From Actinomadura pelletieri DSM 43383 (lineage in GTDB: Bacteria > Actinomycetota > Actinomycetes > Streptosporangiales > Streptosporangiaceae): a DNA stretch of 64,000 nucleotides. The notes below the pieces were generated by a model, which did no database searches, was not told the DNA's origin, and saw only the letters and a list, made by a program, of their open reading frames with translations. Position 1 is the first letter of the stretch; each line of letters opens with the position of its first letter. A program made the position numbers and the translations under genes. The stretch spans positions 372,001 through 436,000 of the forward strand of contig NZ_RBWU01000007.1 of assembly GCF_003634705.1 (NCBI RefSeq), written 5' to 3'. Below, in pieces: positions 8,492 to 17,750 of the stretch.

Positions 8492-10501
8492 CTAGCCGGG
8501 ACGCGTCCGCGTGTCGGCGACCCCGTAGGCGGCGGCCTGGAGGGAGTACAGCTCGGCGTAGACGCCGTCCAGCGCCATCAGCGCGGCGTGGTCGCCCTCC
8601 TCGATCACCTTGCCGTGCTCCAGCACATAGATCCGGTCGGCATAGCGGACGCTGGCCAGCCGGTGCGTGATCAGCAGGACGGTCCGGCCCTCGGCATGCG
8701 TGCGGATCCGCTCGAACAGGCGGTGCTCGGCCCGCGCGTCCATGGCCGCGGTGGGTTCGTCGCAGATCAGCAGCGGCGCGTCCCGGAAGAAGCCGCGCGC
8801 GACGGCGAGCCGCTGCCACTGGCCGCCCGACAGGTCCGCGCCGTCCTTGAACCGGCGGTCCAGCAGCGTGTCGTAGCCGCGGACGAGCTCGTCGACGACC
8901 TCGTCGGCCCCGGACGCGCGGGCGGCGTCGAGCATCTTCGGATCCTCCGACCCGTCGTCCGCGGGCGCGTGGTCGCCGTGGCCCATCGTGATGTTCTGCC
9001 GGGCGGTCATCGGCCAGTGCGTGTACTCCTGCGCGATGACGGCGACGCGCTCCCACACGTCCTGCTGCGCCACCGTCCTCAGCGGCACGTCGTCCCACCG
9101 GACCTCACCGGAGTCCGGGTCGTACAGCCCGGCCATGACCTTCGCGAGGGTCGTCTTGCCCGAACCGTTCTCGCCGACGAGCGCGACCACCTCGCCCTCG
9201 CGCAGCCGCAGGGAGATGCCGTTGAGGGACGGCGTGTCCGCGCCCGGATAGGTGAACGTGACGTCGTCCACGGTGACGCACGCGAAGGCGTCGGGCAGCC
9301 GCCCGCGCGGTTTCGTCCCGTCGGACGGGGCGGGCGGCAGCGCGCGGCGCGGGACCCTGTCCTCCGCCTTGGCGCAGAAGTCCAGGTAGTCGCCGAAGTA
9401 GAGGCCCTCCTCGTAGCACTGGTTGACGGCGTACACGAGGTTGACGAGGGAGGACTGGCCCGTCCTGATGGCGAGCACCGCCGTGCCCGCGACCGCCAGC
9501 GGCACCGTCCCCTTCCACAGCATGAGGCCCAGCGCGATGTAGACGGTGGCCGTCGCGACGCCCTTCAGCGCGTCCCCGGTGACCCTCGCGACGGTCTGGC
9601 GGCGGGCGAGGTCCAGCTCCACGGACCGCTGATAGGCCGCCGACCGGTCGTACTGGTCGAGCAGGAAGCCCCGCATGGTGAACGAGCGCACCTCGGCGGC
9701 GTGCTCCCGGTCGACCATCAGGTCCGACAGGATCCACTTCCGCCGCGAGACCTCGACCAGTTTCAGCATCGTCAGGTACTGCATCCGGGCGCTGCGGACG
9801 GACGCCCAGCCCTCCGGGACGGCGGTCAGCAGCAGCAGAGGGAGCAGCAGCGGGTGCAGCACGCCGAGCGTCCCGGCCGCCGCGACCATGCCCACGGCGC
9901 CGGTGAGCACGTCCACCGCCTGCTGGACGACCCGCGCCGCCGACGTCAGGCCGCGGAACTTCGCGCGTTGCAGGTCGTCGAGGAAGTCGGAGTCGTCGAG
10001 CGCGGCGAGGTGCACCGCGGTCGTGGCCTCGTACAGCCGGAGTTCGGCGAGCCGCTGGACCTGCGGGTCCAGCCGCGACTGCGACCAGCCCGCGCACGCC
10101 TGCAGGCCCGCGCGCAGCGCCACCGCGACCGCCACCAGCGCCAGCGAGGGCAGCGAGTCACGGACCCGGTCGGGTGTCGGACCGGCGCTGAACAGCGCGG
10201 TGAGCACACCGGTCGTGGCGAGCAGCCAGAACGCCGTGAAGATCCCGGCGAGCAGGTTGAGGGAGATCGTCGCGGCGGTGTCGACGCGGCTCGCCCGCCA
10301 CGCCAGGGCCGTCGCCTGGACGATCACCGCCGGGAGCCGCCGCGCGACCGTGCCCAGCCCCGTCTCGGCGAGCTCCGCGTCCCGCGCGTGCCACCGGGGG
10401 GCGCTCAGTTCCGGAAGGTCGGGGTGCGCGGGCGGGGACTTGCGGCCCCGTCCCGTCCGCCGTAACCGAATGAACCGTGACAAAGCCCGTCGTGCACCCA
10501 T
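8492..10501 (-). CDS. ABC transporter, fused permease and ATP-binding protein
   Basis: This 669-residue half-transporter has an N-terminal region with about six hydrophobic segments (residues about 85-400) and a C-terminal nucleotide-binding domain. The latter has Walker A GENGSGKTTL near 441, signature LSGGQWQRLAVARG near 554, Walker B LLICDEPTAAMDA near 575 and the switch histidine in ITHRLAS. It most likely forms a homodimeric exporter in the plasma membrane; the substrate cannot be read from sequence. I chose the ATG at 10501, with GGAGG 7 bases upstream, over longer in-frame versions. It is divergent from the LCP gene. Confidence 0.9.
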   Translation of the reverse strand: MGARRALSRFIRLRRTGRGRKSPPAHPDLPELSAPRWHARDAELAETGLGTVARRLPAVIVQATALAWRASRVDTAATISLNLLAGIFTAFWLLATTGVLTALFSAGPTPDRVRDSLPSLALVAVAVALRAGLQACAGWSQSRLDPQVQRLAELRLYEATTAVHLAALDDSDFLDDLQRAKFRGLTSAARVVQQAVDVLTGAVGMVAAAGTLGVLHPLLLPLLLLTAVPEGWASVRSARMQYLTMLKLVEVSRRKWILSDLMVDREHAAEVRSFTMRGFLLDQYDRSAAYQRSVELDLARRQTVARVTGDALKGVATATVYIALGLMLWKGTVPLAVAGTAVLAIRTGQSSLVNLVYAVNQCYEEGLYFGDYLDFCAKAEDRVPRRALPPAPSDGTKPRGRLPDAFACVTVDDVTFTYPGADTPSLNGISLRLREGEVVALVGENGSGKTTLAKVMAGLYDPDSGEVRWDDVPLRTVAQQDVWERVAVIAQEYTHWPMTARQNITMGHGDHAPADDGSEDPKMLDAARASGADEVVDELVRGYDTLLDRRFKDGADLSGGQWQRLAVARGFFRDAPLLICDEPTAAMDARAEHRLFERIRTHAEGRTVLLITHRLASVRYADRIYVLEHGKVIEEGDHAALMALDGVYAELYSLQAAAYGVADTRTRPG

Positions 10502-10658
10502 GTGCCGTCCTCCGCCCGTCCTGCCCGACCTAGGCAGTGTGCGCCCTCCGAGGGAGGATGTCCGCCGCATATGTCACACAGGGTGTTGATTTGTAGCAGT
10601 GGACAATCATGCGCCGGATGGACGCGCCGAACACCCCGGGTTGTCTAGGGTTTACGGC

Positions 10659-11831
10659 ATGAGCGACGGCTGGCCCGAGGGTTGGGCACGTGGGGAGGGC
10701 GGCCAGGTGGGCCGCGGCGGGGACGGCTTCGCGCGCGCGGAGCATCGGCAGCCCGCCTACCGGCGGGACACCTACGACGATCCCTACGACTCGAACGCCG
10801 ACCCGTACGCCGGTGACCAGCTCGCCGGACACGGACGGGACGACGGCGGCCGGTACGGCGCGCCCCCGCCGAGGAGGCGCCGGAGGCGTCGCTGGCCGCG
10901 TGTCCTCGGCGGCCTCACGGTCGTCCTGCTCGTGGTCGCGGTCGGCGGGTACGTGTACCTCGACTCGCGGCTGAAGCGGGAGGCCGTGCTGGAGGACTAT
11001 CCCGGCCGGGTCGCCGACACACCCGGGACGAACTGGCTGATCGTCGGCTCCGACAGCCGAGAGGGCCTGTCGAAGGAGGACCAGCGCAGGCTCAAGACCG
11101 GCTTCACGGGCGGGCGGCGCACCGACTCGATGATGCTGCTGCACTACGGCTCCGGTGGCACGTCCCTCATCAGCCTGCCGCGCGACTCCTACGTCCCGAT
11201 CCCGGGACACGGCTCCAACAAGCTGAACGCGGCGTTCGCGTTCGGCGGCCCGAAGCTGCTCGTGCGGACCGTGGAGAAGGCCACCGGCGTCCGCATCGAC
11301 CACTACGCCGAGATCGGCTTCAACGGCTTCGTCGGCGTGGTCGACGCCGTAGGCGGCGTCGACATCTGCGTCAAGGACGACATCAAGGACCCCAAGGCGG
11401 GCCTCGACCTGAAGGCCGGCTGCCAGACGCTGGACGGCGGGCAGGCGCTCGGCTACGTCCGCACCCGCGCCTTCGCCCGCGCCGACCTCGAACGCGTCGA
11501 GCACCAGCGGCAGTTCTTCGCGGCGCTGATGAAGAAGGCGTCGAGCCCCGGCACGATGTTCAACCCGTTCCGGAGCGTGCCGCTGGCCATGAACGCCACC
11601 AGCAACTTCCTGGTGGACGACGGCGACCACCTGCACCACCTCGTCCGCATGATGTGGGCGATGAAGGGCGTCAGCGGGAACGACGGCGTGACCACCACCG
11701 TCCCGATCGGCGGCAGCGGCAGCTCGCCCAGCGCGGGCGCGTACATCACCTGGGACAGGTCCAAGGCGTCCCGGCTCTTCGAGGCCCTCCAACAGGACCA
11801 GCCGATCCCTCAGGACGTCATCACCAAATGA
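10659..11831 (+). CDS. LytR-CpsA-Psr (LCP) family glycopolymer transferase
   Basis: This 390-residue protein has a polar, Gly/Tyr-rich cytoplasmic tail (1-80), an arginine cluster RRRRRRW, one membrane segment (about 84-105) and an extracellular LCP domain. Family landmarks are IVGSDSREG, RRTDSMMLLH with the conserved Arg and Asp, SLPRDSYV, GSNKLNAAFAFGGP and YVRTR. LCP enzymes attach undecaprenyl-linked polymers to peptidoglycan or arabinogalactan-like walls at the outer membrane face. The ATG at 10659 follows TAGGG. It is divergent from the ABC exporter, and a coupled role is possible but not shown. Confidence 0.93.
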   Translation: MSDGWPEGWARGEGGQVGRGGDGFARAEHRQPAYRRDTYDDPYDSNADPYAGDQLAGHGRDDGGRYGAPPPRRRRRRRWPRVLGGLTVVLLVVAVGGYVYLDSRLKREAVLEDYPGRVADTPGTNWLIVGSDSREGLSKEDQRRLKTGFTGGRRTDSMMLLHYGSGGTSLISLPRDSYVPIPGHGSNKLNAAFAFGGPKLLVRTVEKATGVRIDHYAEIGFNGFVGVVDAVGGVDICVKDDIKDPKAGLDLKAGCQTLDGGQALGYVRTRAFARADLERVEHQRQFFAALMKKASSPGTMFNPFRSVPLAMNATSNFLVDDGDHLHHLVRMMWAMKGVSGNDGVTTTVPIGGSGSSPSAGAYITWDRSKASRLFEALQQDQPIPQDVITK

Positions 11832-11869
11832 CCGGGGTTGGCCCGTCCCCGCGCGGTTAGAGTCGGACC

Positions 11870-12166
11870 ATGTCCGACACGCCACGGGACGGCGCCGCCG
11901 AACTCGACGCGCTGCCGTCCAAGGACCTGTACGACCGCGCGATGCGGCTCGCCAAGGAGCGGCGCGACGTCGGCTTCCTCTGGGACCTGCTGCGCGCGAT
12001 CCCGCCCGCCGCGGCCGCGATCGGCGAGGTCGACCGCGCCGAGTTCGACCTGTTCCACGGGCTGTCGCTGCTGGAGGAGTTCACGCACGCGGGGGAGGGC
12101 GAGCTGGCGGACGCGCTCCGTCCGCTCTACATCGAGTACCTCACCGCGCACGCCAAGGACACCTGA
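11870..12166 (+). CDS. Conserved small hypothetical protein
   Basis: This 98-residue acidic protein is predicted to be almost all helix, with no membrane segment and no cysteine. Codon use and third-position GC match its neighbours, and it begins MSDTPRDG 38 bp after the LCP stop, so it is likely co-transcribed. The pattern LYDRAMRLAKERRDVGFLWDLL looks like a compact helical bundle. I do not recognise a functional family. A TTGACC-like hexamer follows the stop and may belong to the next gene's promoter. Confidence 0.75.
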   Translation: MSDTPRDGAAELDALPSKDLYDRAMRLAKERRDVGFLWDLLRAIPPAAAAIGEVDRAEFDLFHGLSLLEEFTHAGEGELADALRPLYIEYLTAHAKDT

Positions 12167-12251
12167 CGCGGTCTTTGACCGGCCTTGATCTCCGTCCGAC
12201 CACCCCGGGGAATCACTCTTCGCAGGCAATCCACTGCGGAGGGTGATCGAA

Positions 12252-12410
12252 GTGAACAAGAAGCATATGAAGATCGCCGCCATCGCCTTCACCGTCTGGT
12301 ACGTCATCAGCCGGCCCGAGGGAGCGGCGAATCTCGTCAACAACGCCCTGAGCGGGCTCGGCAACGCCGCCGAGTCGTTGTCGCAGTTCATGAGCGCTAT
12401 CCCGAGCTGA
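12252..12410 (+). CDS. Mini membrane protein, copy 1
   Basis: This 52-residue protein uses the GTG at 12252, preceded by GGAGGGTGATCGAA. A basic start (VNKKHMK) leads into one hydrophobic segment (residues 7-19, IAAIAFTVWYVIS), then RPEGAANLVNNALSGLG and an amphipathic end. The gene downstream at 12582 encodes a clear paralogue (IAFVIFYLLSSPTDAAGVVNNAF). Similar single-span peptides with a P-x-x-AA-x-x-V-NN core are common in actinobacteria and have no known function. A strong terminator follows directly, so this is a self-contained small gene. Confidence 0.8.
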   Translation: MNKKHMKIAAIAFTVWYVISRPEGAANLVNNALSGLGNAAESLSQFMSAIPS

Positions 12411-12424
12411 CGGACCGTTCCAGG

Positions 12425-12456
12425 GCCCCGTACCCCCGCCGGTACGGGGCTTCTTT
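12425..12456 (+). terminator. Rho-independent terminator
   Basis: A perfect 10-bp stem, GCCCCGTACC with GGTACGGGGC around CCCGCC, is followed by TTCTTT. It sits 15 bp after the mini membrane protein stop and separates the two paralogues. Confidence 0.85.
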
Positions 12457-12581
12457 CGCGTGTGGTCAGCAAGCGGTTGCCTCCGCGTCACAGTAAAATC
12501 GCGCTTTGCGGGCAGACGCGCCTGGGCACAATTGGATCGGGTCAGTTGTGTCGCTGCGCTACAACCAGGGACGGCGTACGG

Positions 12582-12746
12582 ATGAAGAAGAACCTCCGCT
12601 ATGTGGCGATCGCCTTCGTCATCTTCTATTTGCTCAGCTCACCGACGGACGCGGCAGGAGTGGTGAACAACGCCTTCAGCCAACTGGGCACGGCGGGTAA
12701 CCAGCTCGCCTCCTTCGTCGAGGCCTTGGGCAGCCCGGGCAGCTGA
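12582..12746 (+). CDS. Mini membrane protein, copy 2
   Basis: This 54-residue paralogue of the 12252 gene has a basic start (MKKNLR), a hydrophobic span (YVAIAFVIFYLLSS), then PTDAAGVVNNAFSQLG and a short hydrophobic tail. The ATG at 12582 was preferred because the aligned paralogue starts at the same point; the upstream extension has no similarity. The AGGGACGG box lies 7-14 bases before. It has its own upstream region beyond the terminator of copy 1, so the two copies may be regulated separately. Function unknown. Confidence 0.78.
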   Translation: MKKNLRYVAIAFVIFYLLSSPTDAAGVVNNAFSQLGTAGNQLASFVEALGSPGS

Positions 12747-12839
12747 GGCCGCCCCGGCGCCAACGCCGAAGGTTTGAACGACGACAACACCGTCGGGGAC
12801 GGGGCCGGTCACGCGGAGTGATCTCCTAAGATCGGCCTC

Positions 12840-13328
12840 ATGTCTGTCTTCGACGTAGAGATCGACGGTCTCCAGGGCGGCTCCGCCGACCTGGGCCAGT
12901 ACCGTGGTAAGGCCGTGCTCGTGGTCAACGTCGCCTCCAAGTGCGGCCTCACCCCGCAGTACTCCGGTCTGGAACGACTCCACGAGCGGTACGCGGAACG
13001 CGGCTTCACCGTCCTCGGAGTTCCCTGCAACCAGTTCATGGGACAGGAACCCGGCACCGCCGACGAGATCGCCGAGTTCTGCTCGACGACCTACGGCGTC
13101 ACCTTCCCGCTGACGGAGAAGGTCGAGGTCAACGGCGACGGCCGCCATCCGCTGTACCAGGCGTTGGTCGACGTGCCCGACGCCGAGGGCCACACCGGCG
13201 ACATCCGCTGGAACTTCGAGAAGTTCCTCATCACCCCCACCGGCACCGTGGCGGCGCGTTTCGCACCCCAGACGGACCCCGAGTCCCCCGACATCACCAC
13301 CGCCATCGAAAAGCACCTCCCGGCCTAA
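12840..13328 (+). CDS. Glutathione peroxidase family thiol peroxidase
   Basis: This 162-residue protein is the usual length for the bacterial family. The peroxidatic cysteine is Cys35 in NVASKCGLTPQY; the CNQFMGQEPGT motif supplies the conserved Gln, and WNFEKFLI the Trp and Asn of the catalytic tetrad. A further cysteine (EFCSTTYG) could be the resolving residue. In organisms without glutathione these enzymes use thioredoxin to reduce hydroperoxides. It has no signal peptide, so it is cytoplasmic. The region after the stop holds degenerate tandem repeats. Confidence 0.95.
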   Translation: MSVFDVEIDGLQGGSADLGQYRGKAVLVVNVASKCGLTPQYSGLERLHERYAERGFTVLGVPCNQFMGQEPGTADEIAEFCSTTYGVTFPLTEKVEVNGDGRHPLYQALVDVPDAEGHTGDIRWNFEKFLITPTGTVAARFAPQTDPESPDITTAIEKHLPA

Positions 13329-13414
13329 CCCCACCCGCGACCACGCACACCCACCCGAGAACGACACCCGCGAGGGTCGCCGCTCGGGCGCTGCCGACCG
13401 AGAAGGCCCTCTCG

Positions 13415-13834
13415 GAACCTTCGCCTGACGTTCCCCTGCGGGTGTGGGCGCTTACCACCTGGAGCGGCAGCCTGCGATCGGGTCGGCCTTCGGGCGTGGT
13501 CGGTCACGTCGACCGCCATGAGAAGAACCTCTTCGCCTGGCGTCATCTGCGGTGTGCGTGCTCTCACCCGGGACGGCATGCCGCGATCAGGTTGGCCCCT
13601 TGGGTGTTGTCGGTCGGGGTGGGCGCTGCCTTGGAGAGGAACCTTCTTGCCTGGCGTTCATCTGCAGGGGGCGTGTTTCCCCTGGGAGCGGCATGCCGTG
13701 ATCGGGTCGGCCTCTCAGCGTTGTCGCGGGGTGGTCGCCGGGATCGGGAGGAAGCTCGCCGTGTGGCGTTCGCTTCTGGGGAGCGCTTTCGCTGGGGAGT
13801 GGACGCAGCGATCGGGGTGGGTGTGGCGGGGCCT
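13415..13834. repeat. Degenerate tandem repeat, unit about 112 bp, four copies
   Basis: Segments beginning GAACCT(T/C)(C/T)T and continuing with a (C)CTGGCGTTC-like stretch start at 13415, 13525, 13639 and 13751, spacings of 110, 114 and 112 bp. Each has a later GCCGNGATCGGGTCGGCC-like block. Divergence is greater than in the 125-bp array. The copies fill the roughly 500-bp gap between the convergent peroxidase and TetR genes. No credible gene lies inside; the frames there are Arg/Gly-rich and broken. Confidence 0.8.
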
Positions 13835-14440
13835 TTAGGGGGTGGAGGGCGTTCGGGGTTCGGTGGGGGTGAGGCCGTGGACGGCCTGTGCCAGGGTTGC
13901 GGTCACGATGGTGTCCGCGTTGGACGGGGTGCGCTGGGCGAGGCGGGCGGCGGCGTCCACGAGGCCCTGGATCAGCGCGGCGCGGACGGCGGCGTCGGGG
14001 ACGCCGCCGTCCTCCAGGACGGTGACCAGGGGACGTAGCAGCTGCGCGTGGCCGTCCCGGATGCGTTCCAGGGCCGGTTCCGCGAGCGCGTGTTCGACCA
14101 GGGCGACGGCGGCGGCGTGCCGTCCGTCCGTCATGACCTCCAACTGGGACCTGATGTAGGCCTCGACCTTGCCGCCGAGATCGTCCGGGCCGGCCAGCGC
14201 CGTCTCGACGTGCGCCGCCCACCGGGGCAGTTCCTCCTCGACGATCGCGGCGACCAGGTCGTCCTTCGACCGGAAGTACTCGTACAGGCTCGGCCGCGAC
14301 AGGCCCACCCGCCGTGCCAGCGCGGCGAGCGAGAGCGCCTCGATGCCCTCCTCGGCGACGAGCGTCCGCGCGGCGTCCAGCAGCGTCCGTAGCTGCCGCG
14401 CCCGATGCGCCGCCACGGTCGCCTCACTGATCTTCGGCAC
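13835..14440 (-). CDS. TetR-family transcriptional regulator
   Basis: This 201-residue protein has an N-terminal helix-turn-helix (residues 17-62; ALARRVGLSRPSLYEYFRSKDDL) with the typical TetR recognition helix, and a helical ligand-binding domain after it. It starts with GTG. Its target is unclear. The ogt gene ends elsewhere and is transcribed the same way upstream, so the pair could be one transcript, but the 39-bp gap and lack of known links leave this open. The gene ends where the degenerate repeats begin. Confidence 0.9.
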   Translation of the reverse strand: MPKISEATVAAHRARQLRTLLDAARTLVAEEGIEALSLAALARRVGLSRPSLYEYFRSKDDLVAAIVEEELPRWAAHVETALAGPDDLGGKVEAYIRSQLEVMTDGRHAAAVALVEHALAEPALERIRDGHAQLLRPLVTVLEDGGVPDAAVRAALIQGLVDAAARLAQRTPSNADTIVTATLAQAVHGLTPTEPRTPSTP

Positions 14441-14479
14441 CCGCCCATCCTACGAGCGGTCGGCCCGTCCGCGCCGTGC

Positions 14480-15022
14480 TCAGGGGCCGCGGGTGAGGTC
14501 CCAGTCGAGGGTGGCGGGCAGCGCGCCCTCCAGGGTGAGCAGCCACCGTTTGACCTCCACGCCGGAGCCGCCGCTGTAGCCGCCGAGGCCGTTGGAGGCG
14601 ACGACGCGGTGGCACGGCACGATCAGCGGAATCGGATTGGCGCCCATCACCTGCCCGATGACCTGCGCGTGCACCCCGGTGCCGGAGCGGTGGCCGAGGT
14701 CGCCGTAGGTGACGACGTTCCCGTACGGGACGGTCTCGTACAGCGTCGAGAGCACCTGCCGCTGCACCTCGGAGACGAGTCGCCAGTCGATCGGCACCTC
14801 GAACCGCTTCAGGTCGCCGGTGAAGTAGTCGCGCAGCGCCGACAGGGCGGGCGCCAGGCGGGCGGGCGCGTCCACGACGGGCAGGCCCGTCGCCTTGGCG
14901 GTGCGGTCGCGGGCGGCGGGGGTGTCGCGGAAGTGCAGCGACACGACCCCCGTCTCCGTCTCGGCAACGAGGAGGCGTCCGAGCACGGTGTCGACCGTGC
15001 CGAACGCGAGGGTCTCGGTCAT
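14480..15022 (-). CDS. ogt: Methylated-DNA-protein cysteine methyltransferase
   Basis: This 180-residue protein contains the active-site motif IPLIVPCHRVV with the alkyl acceptor Cys137, the preceding helix-turn-helix (TYGDLGHRSG...AQVIGQVMGANP) that flips the base out, and the conserved GLGGYSGG loop after the site. It repairs O6-alkylguanine by irreversible transfer of the alkyl group to itself. The length fits Ogt and lacks an Ada regulatory domain. The start is ATG with GGAGCG upstream. Confidence 0.95.
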   Translation of the reverse strand: MTETLAFGTVDTVLGRLLVAETETGVVSLHFRDTPAARDRTAKATGLPVVDAPARLAPALSALRDYFTGDLKRFEVPIDWRLVSEVQRQVLSTLYETVPYGNVVTYGDLGHRSGTGVHAQVIGQVMGANPIPLIVPCHRVVASNGLGGYSGGSGVEVKRWLLTLEGALPATLDWDLTRGP

Positions 15023-15095
15023 CGTGCGGCGCTCCTTCCCGGCATGTTCAGCCTTCCACGCGGGTTCGTCATCTCGTCAACACCGTCGTGCGGCC

Positions 15096-17750
15096 TCACG
15101 TTGCGAGGGTCCGGTGGAGCCGGGCGGACTCCTTGACCAGACGGCTGGTCCCGCCGCGGGCCGCGACGTCGGCGACGCGGGGGATCGGGCCCCTGGCGCC
15201 CGTGGTCTCGGCGACGCGGGTGCCGAGGGCGAGCAGGTCGGGGACGCCGGCCGGCGCGCGCTCGCCCGGTTCGGGGAGGACGTGGGGGAGGGCGGCGGCG
15301 ACCGTCGTCCAGACGTCGGCGTGGGCGCCCGCGTCGGCGGCGGACGTGAGTGCCTTCACGGCGCGGGAGAGGACGATGCGGCCATGGACGACGAGTTGCC
15401 CGAGGGCCGCGCCCGTCTCCGCCGCAGGGAGGTGACCGCGTCCGCTGAACGCCAGCAGCGCCTCGACCACGCCGGCGCGCTCGCGCGGGTCCCGGCTCGT
15501 CAGCGAGCAGGCGAGGATCGTCCCGGTGGCGGCCCCCGTGGGCCCGTCCGCCTCGGCCAGATCGAGCAGGACGGCGCCCTGGCCGTAGCCGTAGTCGACG
15601 GCCTCGTCCACCGCCAGCTGCGGGACGAGGTGAGCCGCGACGATCTCACGATGAGAGGGCGCGACGGACGGCCAGAACGAGAGGTGGTACCGGCCGGGGT
15701 GGAGGTTCTTCTCCGACCAGCCCTCCTCGGGAAAGGCACAGAGGCGGGCGACGTCCGGATGGTCGAGCGCCTCCACCGGGGCCAGGACGTGGTGGGAGAA
15801 GCGGAGCTTGTCACCGGGCAGGGTGTGGGTCGGCTGGTCGAGGACCCGGCACTCGACGTCGGGGTCGGCGAGCCCGCCCTCGGCGAGCCATGACGCGACC
15901 GCCCGCCCGGCCTCGGACTTCAGACCCTTCGCGCGTGCCGTGACGGACGCGTCGATGTCCCGGGGGAGGCGGAGCAGCGCCTGCGTCAGGTCGGCCGGGC
16001 CCGGCTGGAGGCCCGCCCTCTCCAGCCGTTCGAGGCGGCCGACGAGGACATCGGGGTCGACATGGCCGCTGCCCTCGGTCGGCGTGGCGAGCAGAACCGG
16101 CAGCTTCCCGACGGCGAAAGCGGCCTCGTGCTTGCGCCAGGTGAGGAACCGCTCCATCCGCGGCCAGAACCCATGTCCTTCCCCCTCCTCGTGGGAAAGG
16201 AAGGAGTTGCGCGCATCCCCCGCCAGAGTCGGTTGCTGGTACAGGTGCCTCCACACCGCCAACTCGACCCACCGCTGGTTGGTGTAGGAGTACAGATGCG
16301 AGCCGCCGTCCCTGTCCAGGAACCAGGGGACGTGCTCGGACATCGCCTGCCGCAGCGCTTCCATGGTTCCGTCGAGGTCGCGATAGGCGAACTCGACGAG
16401 GGCGCCCAGCAAGCGTTCGACGGTGCGCCACGGCGGCTCCCTGCGCACGGAGGCGATGTACTCGTCCACCAGTTCGGTGAGTGAACCGATCGGGGCGGGG
16501 GACTCGCGCGGCGTGAAGGGCGGCGGGCCCGGTGGCTCCGGTGCGGCCTCGGCGGCGGTGGCGATCTCGCCGAACGCGGCGCCGATCGTCGCGCGCAGGT
16601 CGGCCGGAAGGACTTCGGCGGCGTCCCGGATCTGCGCGCGGACGGCGTCGCCCGCCCGCGAGGCATGCTTGACCGCGATCCTGACGGCACGTTCTTGCAG
16701 GTCGAGAACGTCGGAGGAGAAGACGGCGGCGACCGTGCGGAGCGTGGCGTCGACGCGGTCGCGCTGGCGGGCCGTCCGGTCCAGCCAGGAGAGCGCGGCC
16801 CGCAGGAACTTCTTCTCCGGACGGAAGAGCACCGCGCCCGCGGCCTCCTCGAACAGCGGCTCGTCGAGCCGTCCCAGGTCGTCGGCCCGCCGCACCTCCC
16901 GCAACGCGAGTTCGGCGACGATCGACGGCGCGGCCGGGAGCAGGCGCGCGTAGTCACGGACCCGGGCGACCACCTCGTCGTCGGTGGTCTCCAACGCGTC
17001 GTGCAACTGAACGAACCAGCGCAGGGTGTGCGGCGTGCCACCGCGCAGGAAGCGGTTGACGCAGCCGTCGAGAAGGACGCCGCGTTCGAGGCGTCCGGCG
17101 CGGGCCAGGCCGACCAGCGCGATGGACCAGCTGTATTCCGGGCCCATGTTCCACGCCCCCTGGACCGCCTCGCGGGAGAGGACGGCGCCGACACCGTCCA
17201 CCTCGAAGATCTTCGGGACGAGCGCGTCCAGGAACGGGTCGTCGCCGAGGGTCTGCGCACGGGTCTGGGATGCGGCCCAGCCGACGACGAAGCCGTCGGT
17301 GACCGGGACGGCGGCGCCGGCGGACGTCACGAGCGCCGCCACGATGTGCCACCTGGCCCCGCCCTCCTCGGCGACCTGGATGCGGGCGGCGATCCGGTGG
17401 GCGACGTCCGCGCGCCACTCGTCCGGGTGGCGGGACGTGACGTCGCACAGCCACCGGCAGAGCGCGGTGATCGTGTCGATGTGCAGCCTCGGGCGCAGGT
17501 CCGCCCTGCACAGCCAGGTCGCGGCGGCCGCGGCCCCGTTGATCGTGCCCGCACCGGCCACGAGGAGCGCGTGGATGTGGGCCTCCTCCAGGAAGCCGAG
17601 CCGTGTCTCCGCGCGGAGCCGCTTCAGCTCGCCCGGCAGTTCCTTGGCCACGGCGCGCCGTCCGGGCTCGTCGAGTGCCGCGACCAGCCGCGCCGTCAGT
17701 TCCCCGTCACCGGTCTCGAGGGCCTTCCGGACGTCGTCCCACGCGCTCAT
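15096..17750 (-). CDS. DUF6493-type large helical repeat protein
   Basis: This 884-residue protein has no signal peptide or membrane span and reads as stacked helices throughout, with Ala/Leu-rich repeats resembling HEAT-like solenoids. I see no catalytic motif. Its ATG overlaps the stop of the SWIM gene by 4 bp (ATGA), so the two are translationally coupled. Large DUF6493-like proteins next to SWIM zinc-finger proteins are a known actinobacterial pairing, often near MoxR and VWA genes; no MoxR or VWA gene is present here. It probably acts as a scaffold or partner of the SWIM protein. Family naming is from memory of the pattern. Confidence 0.72.
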   Translation of the reverse strand: MSAWDDVRKALETGDGELTARLVAALDEPGRRAVAKELPGELKRLRAETRLGFLEEAHIHALLVAGAGTINGAAAAATWLCRADLRPRLHIDTITALCRWLCDVTSRHPDEWRADVAHRIAARIQVAEEGGARWHIVAALVTSAGAAVPVTDGFVVGWAASQTRAQTLGDDPFLDALVPKIFEVDGVGAVLSREAVQGAWNMGPEYSWSIALVGLARAGRLERGVLLDGCVNRFLRGGTPHTLRWFVQLHDALETTDDEVVARVRDYARLLPAAPSIVAELALREVRRADDLGRLDEPLFEEAAGAVLFRPEKKFLRAALSWLDRTARQRDRVDATLRTVAAVFSSDVLDLQERAVRIAVKHASRAGDAVRAQIRDAAEVLPADLRATIGAAFGEIATAAEAAPEPPGPPPFTPRESPAPIGSLTELVDEYIASVRREPPWRTVERLLGALVEFAYRDLDGTMEALRQAMSEHVPWFLDRDGGSHLYSYTNQRWVELAVWRHLYQQPTLAGDARNSFLSHEEGEGHGFWPRMERFLTWRKHEAAFAVGKLPVLLATPTEGSGHVDPDVLVGRLERLERAGLQPGPADLTQALLRLPRDIDASVTARAKGLKSEAGRAVASWLAEGGLADPDVECRVLDQPTHTLPGDKLRFSHHVLAPVEALDHPDVARLCAFPEEGWSEKNLHPGRYHLSFWPSVAPSHREIVAAHLVPQLAVDEAVDYGYGQGAVLLDLAEADGPTGAATGTILACSLTSRDPRERAGVVEALLAFSGRGHLPAAETGAALGQLVVHGRIVLSRAVKALTSAADAGAHADVWTTVAAALPHVLPEPGERAPAGVPDLLALGTRVAETTGARGPIPRVADVAARGGTSRLVKESARLHRTLAT

